Part shown: positions 1 to 6,300 of the stretch, piece after piece
Layout of the letters: each line of letters begins with the position of its first letter
Position numbering within the stretch: position 1 is the first letter of the stretch
Source: an uncultured Alphaproteobacteria bacterium
Lineage (GTDB): Bacteria > Pseudomonadota > Alphaproteobacteria > Rickettsiales > UBA1997
DNA length: 11,416 nucleotides
Direction: 5' to 3'
NCBI GenBank assembly: GCA_903898475.1
Contig: CAIUFU010000041.1
Location: 1-11,416 of the forward strand
Translations under genes and position numbers: made by a program
The notes under the pieces: model-generated
What the model saw: the letters and a program-made list of their open reading frames with translations, nothing else
What the model was told of the DNA's origin: nothing
Databases searched by the model: none

Positions 1-2
1 AC

Positions 3-1451
3 GGCCCATCAGGTTTGCCCCATATTGGCACCTTTGGCGAAGTGGTGCGCACTGCATTCGTGCGTTACGCTTTTTCTTGCATTGCGCCGCAAATTCCAAC
101 TCGCATGTTTTGTGTTTCTGACGATATTGATGGGTTGCGCAAAGTGCCGGATAATGTGCCTAACCAAGAAATGGTGCGCGCTAATTTGGGTCGCCCGCTT
201 ACCTCGGTGCCAGATCCTTTCGGCACTCACGAATCTTACGGCCACAACATGAATTCGCGCCTTCGCGCTTTTTTAGATTCATTTGGTTTTGATTACGAAT
301 TCATCAGCGCCACTGAAAAATATAAGTCCGGTGCCTTTGATTCTACAATGTTGCGCGTGCTTGAAAAATATGAAGAGTTGATGGATCTAATGCTGCCAAG
401 CCTCGGTGCCGAACGTCAAGAAACTTACAGCCCATTCATGCCAATTGATCCAGAATCTGGCATCGTTATCGACAAAGGTGTTAAAGGCATCAACAAAGCC
501 AAAGGAACTGTCATTTATTTAGACGCAAATGGTGTTGAAAAAGAAATTCCCGTAACTGGCGGCAATTGCAAATTGCAGTGGAAAATCGATTTCGGCGCCC
601 GCTGGTTTGGCTTAGGTGTTGATTACGAAATTTATGGAAAAGATCACCAACCAAACGAAATAATTTACCGCAGAGTTTGTGAAATCTTGGGCGGTGTGCC
701 TCCGGTCAATTTCACTTACGAAATGTTTTTGAGCGACACCGGTGAAAAAATTTCTAAATCCAAAGGCAATGGCATCTCGGTTGAAGATTGGTTAAAATAT
801 GCACCAGCTGAATCGATGAGCCTTTTCATGTATCAAAAACCAAAGACCGCAAAACGTCTTTATTTTGACGTGATCCCAAAAGCGATGGATGAATATTTAA
901 CTTTTGCCGCAGCTTTTGCCGGACAAGAAGAGGCGGCACAGCTTGATAATCCTGCTTTCCACATTCACTCAGGAAAAGTTCCAACAACTAATTTTAGTTT
1001 AACTTACTCGCTTTTGTTAAATTTGGCGAGCGCTTGCAACCCTGAAAATGACTCGGTTCTTTGGGGCTTTATTTCGAAATATCAGGATGGTCTTTCAAAA
1101 GAAAACTCACCACTTTTGGCAAAAATGGTGGCGAGTGCCATCAACTATTACGACGACTTCATCAAGAAAAATAAAAAATATCGTCACGCCACCGACTCAG
1201 AAAAATCAGCGCTTCACGAGCTAATGGAGGTGATAGAAAGCGCCACTGACGAACAAAAAAATGACGGCGCTTTATTGCAAAATTTAGTTTTCCAAGTTGG
1301 CAAAAATCACGGATATGAAAAAAATATGCGTGACTGGTTTTTAGCTTTGTATCAAATCTTACTTGGCTCAGACCAAGGCCCGCGCATGGGTTCGTTCATT
1401 GCGCTTTTTGGCATCGATAATTTTATCAAATTAATAAATGACAGAATCTAA
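3..1451 (+). CDS. lysK: Class I lysyl-tRNA synthetase, 5'-truncated by window edge
   Basis: Charges tRNA-Lys with lysine using ATP in the cytoplasm. The frame is open from the first bases (reads G-P-S-G-L-P-H-I-G-T), so the true start lies upstream and an estimated 40-45 N-terminal residues are missing. The class I signature HIGH appears as PHIGT at bases 18-32, and the KMSKS loop as KISKSKGN at 747-770. Other family-typical stretches include the Trp/Phe-rich segment around GARWFGLGVDYEIYGKDH and a helical C-terminal anticodon-binding region. This is the archaeal-type enzyme, unrelated to class II LysS; among bacteria it is typical of Alphaproteobacteria and spirochaetes. Arg codons are mostly CGC/CGT, unlike the next gene. 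The last 14 bases overlap the start of the downstream gene, which suggests translational coupling. Confidence 0.95.
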   Translation, partial: GPSGLPHIGTFGEVVRTAFVRYAFSCIAPQIPTRMFCVSDDIDGLRKVPDNVPNQEMVRANLGRPLTSVPDPFGTHESYGHNMNSRLRAFLDSFGFDYEFISATEKYKSGAFDSTMLRVLEKYEELMDLMLPSLGAERQETYSPFMPIDPESGIVIDKGVKGINKAKGTVIYLDANGVEKEIPVTGGNCKLQWKIDFGARWFGLGVDYEIYGKDHQPNEIIYRRVCEILGGVPPVNFTYEMFLSDTGEKISKSKGNGISVEDWLKYAPAESMSLFMYQKPKTAKRLYFDVIPKAMDEYLTFAAAFAGQEEAAQLDNPAFHIHSGKVPTTNFSLTYSLLLNLASACNPENDSVLWGFISKYQDGLSKENSPLLAKMVASAINYYDDFIKKNKKYRHATDSEKSALHELMEVIESATDEQKNDGALLQNLVFQVGKNHGYEKNMRDWFLALYQILLGSDQGPRMGSFIALFGIDNFIKLINDRI

Positions 1452-2904
1452 TCCATTTTCACAGGAAGAAGATTTAGAGTTTGCGCAAAATCTGACAGAT
1501 TTAAAAGATTTTGCTGCGAGCTTTTCGGCGGCTGATTTTGTTTTGCCAAATCCCAAAGAAGCAAACCCAAAAGTCTTGCAAATATTGGAGGCGTTGCCAA
1601 GAAAGTTGCAGGAATATGTGCAAGAACTTCGTCAAATGGAAGAGCAAGTCACTAAAGAAAAAGCGCAAGAAACAACTACAGAAGGAACACGCGAAGAAGA
1701 GGAAAAAAAACGTAAAGAAAGAAAAGCAAGAGAACAGCGCGTTGAAAAATTAGCGCAGGAAATTTTTATTATTTCATGTGCTTCCAACAAGCCGATTGAT
1801 AAAACTAAGAAAGAATTTTCAGATTTTTTAGACAAATATAATCTGGGAAAAAAACTCAATGAGTTTGGTGAAAATGGCCTGAGCCCAGCGGCGGCAACGA
1901 TGATTTCGGGAAAGAATGATTTAGACAAAGCCGCAGATTTAGAAAAATTGGTGGAAGCTGGTGTTAATATTTCCAAAAAAGATTTTAAAGATGCAGGCAA
2001 TAAAAAAAGTGAAATAGAAAGAGAAGAGGGCGGGCGAGTTCGTCAAAGAGGTGGTCGAGAAATTGGCTCAAGAAAAGAAAGTCAAACTGATGGCGATTCT
2101 AGGCCAGATGGGCGAGCGCAAGCGATGGAAAGAGAGGCAGAGCGCCAAGCCAGAGAGCAAAGTCAAATTGTTGAAGCTGGAATTGCTTTGGAATTTCACC
2201 AAATCGGCATGTTGCAAATTCGTGATAGTTTGAGAAGACAAGCTGCGGCAAATCAAAAAGAGCGAGCTGCAAAGAAGGAAGCTGAGCAAGCTCAGGCTAA
2301 GATTTCACAAGAATCAGAAAAGGAAAAAACCCAAATTGTCGAAACTGCAAAAGAGCAATCGCAAGCGCCAAAACAAGATAGATCGGCAGAGAGAACAGCC
2401 TTAGAGCAAATTTTAGGAATTTCTTTGAGTGAGAAAGGTTTGGATTCGATGCTTACTTCAGCTGTGCAAAATGGCCAAGCAACTCTAGCGCTTTTATTGG
2501 TGCGCTATGGAGCCAATGTTAATCACAAAGAAGACGGCGTTAGAACTGTCGTGGAAATTGCAGCGGCGAGTGGCAATAATTCTTTAACGATGATTTTGTC
2601 GGAGCGGGCAAATCCGGATACAAGAAATGCGGTGATTAGTGCGAATCCAAATTTGAGAGAGATGATTGAGAGAGTGCCTGTGACTTCTGAATCTAGAGAG
2701 CAAGTGCAGAAAGGGGTTGTTGAATCTGCGGTGAAAGAGGCTCGACCTGAAATACCCTTGTCAGTTTTTAGACCATTTTCTCCTCCTACTTTAACAGGCG
2801 AAAAAGTTGACGCTAGTAAGGTGGTGACAAGATTATCAGAGAGTAGTTCTCCATTGCTTAGAAGTGGTGGTGGAAGAGGTGGTCCAAGTTCTGTAGCTGC
2901 TTAG
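1438..2904 (+). CDS. Charged coiled-coil protein with ankyrin-like repeats, unknown function
   Basis: I do not recognise this 488-residue protein as a named family. It has no signal peptide or membrane segment, so it should be cytoplasmic or exported by a leaderless route. Residues about 55-110 and 225-320 are Glu/Lys/Arg/Gln/Ala-rich and very likely coiled coil. Residues about 335-395 contain two degenerate ankyrin repeats, with a recognisable LLLVRYGANVN turn; a weaker one may lie at 147-178 (LEKLVEAGVN). The tail (about 470-488) is Ser/Gly/Arg-rich and probably disordered. The start overlaps lysK by 14 bases and has no Shine-Dalgarno sequence, so expression is probably coupled to lysK. I count 21 AGA among 36 Arg codons, against about two AGA in lysK, which suggests acquisition or low expression. 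Ankyrin proteins in intracellular alphaproteobacteria are sometimes type IV effectors; that role is only a guess here. Confidence 0.8.
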   Translation: MTESNPFSQEEDLEFAQNLTDLKDFAASFSAADFVLPNPKEANPKVLQILEALPRKLQEYVQELRQMEEQVTKEKAQETTTEGTREEEEKKRKERKAREQRVEKLAQEIFIISCASNKPIDKTKKEFSDFLDKYNLGKKLNEFGENGLSPAAATMISGKNDLDKAADLEKLVEAGVNISKKDFKDAGNKKSEIEREEGGRVRQRGGREIGSRKESQTDGDSRPDGRAQAMEREAERQAREQSQIVEAGIALEFHQIGMLQIRDSLRRQAAANQKERAAKKEAEQAQAKISQESEKEKTQIVETAKEQSQAPKQDRSAERTALEQILGISLSEKGLDSMLTSAVQNGQATLALLLVRYGANVNHKEDGVRTVVEIAAASGNNSLTMILSERANPDTRNAVISANPNLREMIERVPVTSESREQVQKGVVESAVKEARPEIPLSVFRPFSPPTLTGEKVDASKVVTRLSESSSPLLRSGGGRGGPSSVAA

Positions 2905-2909
2905 ATATT

Positions 2910-3701
2910 TTACGCCACGCCCAAAGCCTGAATTTCAGAAATTAACTTTCTGAAACTATCAGTTTCGTAATTATCGTGAACTCCTTGCAACACAGATGTT
3001 AAGCGCTCCAAACCCATGCCGGTGTCGATGCAGGGTTTTGGCAATTCGATCATTTTGCCATCTTTGTGTTTTTCAAATTGCATGAAAACCAAATTCCAAA
3101 TCTCAATAAAACGATCGCCATCTTGGTCTTTGCTGCCCGGAACATCGCCGAAAATTTTATCGCCGTGGTCATAAAAAATTTCTGAGCAAGGGCCGCACGG
3201 GCCAACATCGCCCATTGACCAAAAGTTGTCGTCAGTTGCGATGCGGATGATTTTTTCTTGGGGCAGGCCAGCGATCTTTTTCCAGAAATCGGCAGCCACA
3301 TCATCATTGTGATAAACCGTGACCAAAAGCTTGTCTTTGTTGATCTCGAGCTCTTTGGTTAAAAAATTCCAAGCGTAAAAAATGGCTTCTTCTTTGAAAT
3401 AATCGCCGAAAGAAAAATTGCCCAACATTTCAAAAAAAGTGTGATGACGAGCGGTGAAACCAACATTGTCGAGATCATTATGCTTGCCGCCAGCGCGTAC
3501 ACATTTTTGCGAAGTTACAGCGCGTTTAAATTTTGGCACTTCAACGCCGGTGAAATAATTTTTAAACTGATTCATGCCCGCATTGGTGAACATCAAAGTC
3601 GGGTCGTTATGCGGCACTAAAGATGAAGATGCGACAATCTCGTGACCATTAGCTGCGAAATAATCGAGAAATTTTGTGCGGATTTGATTGGTTGAAAGCA
3701 T
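2910..3701 (-). CDS. alaS: AlaRS catalytic core only (truncated or split alanyl-tRNA synthetase)
   Basis: Matches the first ~255 residues of class II alanyl-tRNA synthetase very closely, but stops after 263 residues where the family has about 870. All parts of the active site are visible: the N-terminal strand region with [15 protein letters not shown] (33-47), class II motif 2 around [17 protein letters not shown] (84-100), the [15 protein letters not shown] segment (167-181) and motif 3 GMGLER (228-233). The tRNA-recognition helical domain, the editing domain with its zinc-binding histidines, and the C-Ala domain are absent, and I cannot find them in any frame downstream. There is no internal stop or frameshift. 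It begins 22 bases after the rnpB 3' end on the same strand, with no Shine-Dalgarno sequence, and ends 5 bases from the convergent ankyrin gene. It could be half of a split gene, a repurposed paralogue that activates an amino acid, or a decaying copy; a full-length alaS elsewhere would support the last two. Confidence 0.88.
   Translation of the reverse strand: MLSTNQIRTKFLDYFAANGHEIVASSSLVPHNDPTLMFTNAGMNQFKNYFTGVEVPKFKRAVTSQKCVRAGGKHNDLDNVGFTARHHTFFEMLGNFSFGDYFKEEAIFYAWNFLTKELEINKDKLLVTVYHNDDVAADFWKKIAGLPQEKIIRIATDDNFWSMGDVGPCGPCSEIFYDHGDKIFGDVPGSKDQDGDRFIEIWNLVFMQFEKHKDGKMIELPKPCIDTGMGLERLTSVLQGVHDNYETDSFRKLISEIQALGVA
2933..2966. repeat. Overlapping inverted repeats at the 3' end of the alaS core gene
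   Basis: TTTCAGAAA (2933-2941) and TTTCTGAAA (2947-2955) form a perfect 9-bp inverted repeat with a 5-base loop. A second one, GAAAC (2952-2956) and GTTTC (2962-2966), shares its middle arm, so two hairpins are mutually exclusive. The repeats lie inside the last 19 codons of the AlaRS fragment and 29 bases past the ankyrin gene's stop. No T-run follows on either strand, so neither is a classical terminator. Confidence 0.6.
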
Positions 3702-3723
3702 GCGTAAAATTTTTTAGTTGTAA

Positions 3724-4124
3724 GTAAGGCAAGCTATAAGCCGGATTTTGTATCTGATTTCTCAAACGACAGTCATTCATCTAGGATTAGCGTCGCCGCT
3801 AACCTCAAGCAACCTACCCGAGTGACGATGGCGAGGACATCTGTTCATTGAAGAACTTGCCACTCCTATTTGGTCTTGCTCTAAATAGGGTTTTTCCAAA
3901 TGCATGTTACCATGCAAGCGCGTGAGCCTTTACCTCGCGTTTTCACCCTTACTGGCCCGAAGGCTTAGCGGTATATTCTCTGTGACACTTTCCCTCAGAA
4001 TTTCTAGTTTATTCAAAATTCTGGTCAGCCGTTAACTGATATTTTTCCTCGCTAGAGTCCGGACTTTCCTCTAGTTTTCAAACTTGTTGCCAAGTTAAAA
4101 CCAGCGACCATCCACTTGCCTTAC
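3724..4124 (-). ncRNA. rnpB: RNase P RNA (bacterial type A)
   Basis: Catalytic RNA of ribonuclease P, which removes 5' leaders from pre-tRNAs together with RnpA protein. On the reverse strand the 5' end carries the P4-side signature GAGGAAAGTCCGGAC. It is followed by CACAGAGAATATACCGC, a GGTAAAGGCTCACGCG block (P8/P9 region), and the 3' signature TAGATGAATGACTGTC with ATCCGGCTTATAG. The ends were set by a perfect 10-bp P1 helix: GTAAGGCAAG at the 5' end (4115-4124) pairs with CTTGCCTTAC at the 3' end (3724-3733). This gives about 401 nt, normal for the family. The promoter must lie in the 58-base gap shared with divergent trpS. No terminator separates the 3' end from the alaS core gene 22 bases on, so the primary transcript probably continues into it. 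Confidence 0.97.
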
Positions 4125-4135
4125 AAGATCGCGAA

Positions 4136-4163
4136 ATTAAGGTGCCGCGCCTTTCAAAGCAAT
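4136..4163 (-). promoter_or_regulatory. Possible sigma70-type promoter for rnpB
   Basis: In the 58-base gap between divergent rnpB and trpS, the reverse strand reads TTGCTT, a 16-base spacer, then TTAATT, ending about a dozen bases before the inferred rnpB 5' end. The fit to the consensus is weak, but the gap is so short that both divergent promoters must be packed here. For trpS, the AT-rich stretch around CATATT (4158-4173) may serve as a -10 box and would give a very short or absent leader. Confidence 0.3.
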
Positions 4164-4182
4164 ACGCATATTTCTCAATTTC

Positions 4183-5298
4183 ATGAAAACAGTTCTCTCA
4201 GGAATTCAGCCCACGGGAAATTTACATCTTGGAAATTACCTCGGCTCAATCGCTAACTGGATTGACTTGCAAACAACCCACCGCTGCATTTTTGGCGTGA
4301 TGAATTTGCACGCGATTACTTTGCCGCAAGATCCAAAAGAGCTACAAAAAAATGTGATGGACGCAACTGCGGTTTATCTGGCTTGCGGTTTAGACCCAAA
4401 AAAATCGACAATTTTTGTGCAAAGTGAAGTGGCCCAGCACGCAGAATTGGCGTGGGTTTTGGGAACAATTACGCCGATGGGATGGTTGAACAGGATGACG
4501 CAGTTTAAGGAAAAATCTAAAAGACCAGATGATTTTGCTGATGTTGTAGAGAATTTAAGAAAGCAGATAGTTAAGCAAATTGAGGATAAAAGTTTTGGTC
4601 TAAACCACGTACAACAAGTTTTGGCCGAGAATATTTTGTCTAGCGCTTCTGAGAGAAAAGAATTTGAGGCGGCTAACCTCGGGCTCTACTCCTACCCAGT
4701 TCTAATGGCATCCGACATTTTGCTTTACAAGGCAGATTTAGTGCCGGTTGGCGAAGATCAAAAACAACATCTTGAATTAACTCGTGATCTTGCGGGTGCC
4801 TTTAATCGTCGCTACAGCACCGAATATTTTAAATTGCCTGAGCCGATGATTTTAAAGGCGGTGAAGCGCATTATGTCGCTGCAAGATGGCGCTAGAAAAA
4901 TGAGTAAGTCGGATGAATCAGATTTGTCGCGCATCAATTTAGAAGATTCAGCGGAAGTAATTTTGAAAAAAGTTAAGAAGGCAAAAACCGATTCGCTTGC
5001 CACAATTAATTTTGATGAAGCGCGTCCAGAAATTTATAATTTGCTAAATATCTTTTCAGCGGCCTCAGGCAAGCTTCCAGAAGATATTGCCAAGGAATAT
5101 GAAACGGCAGGAAATGGCAAATTTAAAAATGATTTAGCCGAAAGTTTGATCGAAAAATTGCGCCCGATTCAAGAAAATTTAGCTCGATTTAAGCAAGATC
5201 CGCGCTACATCCGCCAAGTTTTGGATGAAGGAAAAAATCAGGCGAGTGAAATTGCCAAAAAAACCCGAAATGAAGTTTTCGGAATTGTTGGTCTTTAA
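4183..5298 (+). CDS. trpS: Tryptophanyl-tRNA synthetase with an internal insertion
   Basis: Charges tRNA-Trp with tryptophan (class I synthetase, cytoplasmic dimer). The N-terminus has the family's GIQPTGNLHLGNYLG, with the HIGH motif as HLGN (15-18). PVGEDQKQHLELTRD (188-202) and KMSKSD (239-244) follow. The start at 4183 is the canonical family start; there is no Shine-Dalgarno sequence. At 371 residues it is about 35-40 longer than the usual ~330-350. The excess lies in one place: residues about 113-165 sit between RMTQFKEKS and LGLYSYPVLMASDILLY, where E. coli TrpRS has about 8 residues. Codon use in that stretch differs sharply from the rest (see separate entry). All catalytic motifs are intact, so the enzyme should be active. 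nadA follows after 12 bases, and the two are probably co-transcribed. Confidence 0.96.
   Translation: MKTVLSGIQPTGNLHLGNYLGSIANWIDLQTTHRCIFGVMNLHAITLPQDPKELQKNVMDATAVYLACGLDPKKSTIFVQSEVAQHAELAWVLGTITPMGWLNRMTQFKEKSKRPDDFADVVENLRKQIVKQIEDKSFGLNHVQQVLAENILSSASERKEFEAANLGLYSYPVLMASDILLYKADLVPVGEDQKQHLELTRDLAGAFNRRYSTEYFKLPEPMILKAVKRIMSLQDGARKMSKSDESDLSRINLEDSAEVILKKVKKAKTDSLATINFDEARPEIYNLLNIFSAASGKLPEDIAKEYETAGNGKFKNDLAESLIEKLRPIQENLARFKQDPRYIRQVLDEGKNQASEIAKKTRNEVFGIVGL
4519..4677 (+). other. In-frame insertion in TrpRS with contrasting codon usage
   Basis: Codes for residues 113-165, a charged, probably helical segment that standard TrpRS lacks (net gain about 45 residues). All three Arg codons here are AGA; of 14 Arg codons elsewhere in the gene I count one AGA. 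Glu is GAG five times and GAA once, whereas the rest of the gene uses GAA about ten times more often than GAG. Odd codons continue slightly on both sides (AGG at residue 104; CTC, GGG, CTC at 166-168), so a replaced tract of about 4490-4700 is likely. No clear flanking repeat or long palindrome marks a mobile element. Confidence 0.6.
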
Positions 5299-5310
5299 AT
5301 AAAAATAAGT

Positions 5311-6267
5311 ATGTACGAAATACCTACAAATTTAGAAGAAGAAATTTTGCGTTTGAAACGCGAACAAAACGCCGTGATTTTGGCGCATTATTATCAGGAT
5401 GCTGAAATCCAAGACATTGCTGATTTTGTTGGCGATTCGCTTGATCTCTCGCGCAAAGCTGCGTCAACTGACGCTGATGCGATCGTATTTTGCGGCGTAA
5501 AATTTATGGCCGAAGTTGCCAAAATTTTGTCGCCTTCAAAGAAAGTTTTAATACCAGATCTAAAAGCTGGCTGCAGCCTAGAAGATTCTTGCCAACCAAT
5601 TCCATTTGCTGAATTTCGCAAAAAACACCCAAAAGCAATTGTCGTGACCTACATCAATTGCTCTGCTGATATCAAGGCTTTGTCTGACATTATCGTCACC
5701 TCAACTAATGCCAAAAAAATCATCGAGCAAATTCCTTTGACCCAAGAAATTATTTTCGCACCCGACCAACATTTGGGTCGCTATTTGATGAAAGAGACTG
5801 GCCGCAAAATGATTTTGTGGAATGGCAGTTGCATCGTTCACGAACAATTTAGTGAAAAAGAATTGGTGAAGTTGGTAGTAAATTATCCAACTGCTAAAGT
5901 TATTGCGCATCCGGAATGCCCGGAAGCTTTGCTTGCACACGCACATCACATTGGCTCAACTTCATCTTTGCTGCAATTTGCTGGAGAAAATCAAGGTGGA
6001 GAATTCATCGTTTTGACTGAGCCGCATATTATCCATCAGATGCAGCGTTTGAATCCGACTGGTAAATTTTACGATTGTCCCTTTGTGGATCGGGCGGGAT
6101 GTACATTGTGCAACACTTGTCCATACATGGAGTTGAACACGTTGGAGAAGCTTTATTTGGTGATGAAATATGGTGATAAATCTGGGTGTGGTGGAGAGTT
6201 GGTAATGGAGGAAAGCTTGCGGATAAAAGCTGAAGCCCCTTTGCGAAAAATGCTCTCAATGTCTTAG
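5311..6267 (+). CDS. nadA: Quinolinate synthase
   Basis: Condenses iminoaspartate (from NadB) with dihydroxyacetone phosphate to give quinolinate, the de novo NAD precursor, using an oxygen-sensitive 4Fe-4S cluster. Family motifs run the full 318 residues: [23 protein letters not shown] near the start, AGCSLEDSC (86-94), YINCSAD (114-120), WNGSCIVHE (170-178), AHPECPEA (199-206) and [10 protein letters not shown] (264-273). By family alignment the cluster ligands should be Cys88, Cys174 and Cys270; the CxxCxxC at 264-270 resembles the E. coli-type protein. Length is normal and no motif is missing. The start lies 12 bases after trpS with no Shine-Dalgarno sequence. The last codons form the left arm of a terminator. 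nadB and nadC are not in the window, so the NAD genes are dispersed in this genome. Confidence 0.97.
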   Translation: MYEIPTNLEEEILRLKREQNAVILAHYYQDAEIQDIADFVGDSLDLSRKAASTDADAIVFCGVKFMAEVAKILSPSKKVLIPDLKAGCSLEDSCQPIPFAEFRKKHPKAIVVTYINCSADIKALSDIIVTSTNAKKIIEQIPLTQEIIFAPDQHLGRYLMKETGRKMILWNGSCIVHEQFSEKELVKLVVNYPTAKVIAHPECPEALLAHAHHIGSTSSLLQFAGENQGGEFIVLTEPHIIHQMQRLNPTGKFYDCPFVDRAGCTLCNTCPYMELNTLEKLYLVMKYGDKSGCGGELVMEESLRIKAEAPLRKMLSMS

Positions 6268-6279
6268 AGAGCATTTTTT
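6246..6279. terminator. Strong intrinsic terminator, probably bidirectional, overlapping the nadA stop
   Basis: AAAAATGCTCTC (6246-6257) pairs perfectly with GAGAGCATTTTT (6267-6278) over 12 bp with a 9-base loop, ending in a T-run on the plus strand. The A-run at the left arm gives a U-run on the reverse strand too, so it can end both the trpS-nadA transcript and the convergent prepilin transcript, whose stop codon is at 6301. The left arm and loop lie inside the last nadA codons. Confidence 0.87.
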
Positions 6280-6300
6280 AATTACGCCGATTCCTAAAAA

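Noticed and set aside
3..14. lysK as a biologically truncated gene starting at TTG (15)
   Set aside because: The codons before it (G-P-S-G) match the family sequence, so the gene simply runs off the window edge.
2051..2233. Separate small gene inside the ankyrin/coiled-coil gene
   Set aside because: It has no start signal and ends abruptly; its VEKLAQE resemblance to the main protein is better treated as a possible compensated frameshift.
4033..4047. 15-base match between the rnpB region and the reverse complement of 10102-10116 (TAACTGATATTTTTC)
   Set aside because: A single AT-rich 15-mer match is not far from chance in a window of this size, and one copy is part of a folded RNA gene.
4519..4677. 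Rickettsial palindromic element as the source of the TrpRS insertion
   Set aside because: Size and in-frame placement would fit, but I see no long palindrome across the segment and no resemblance to the peptides such elements encode.
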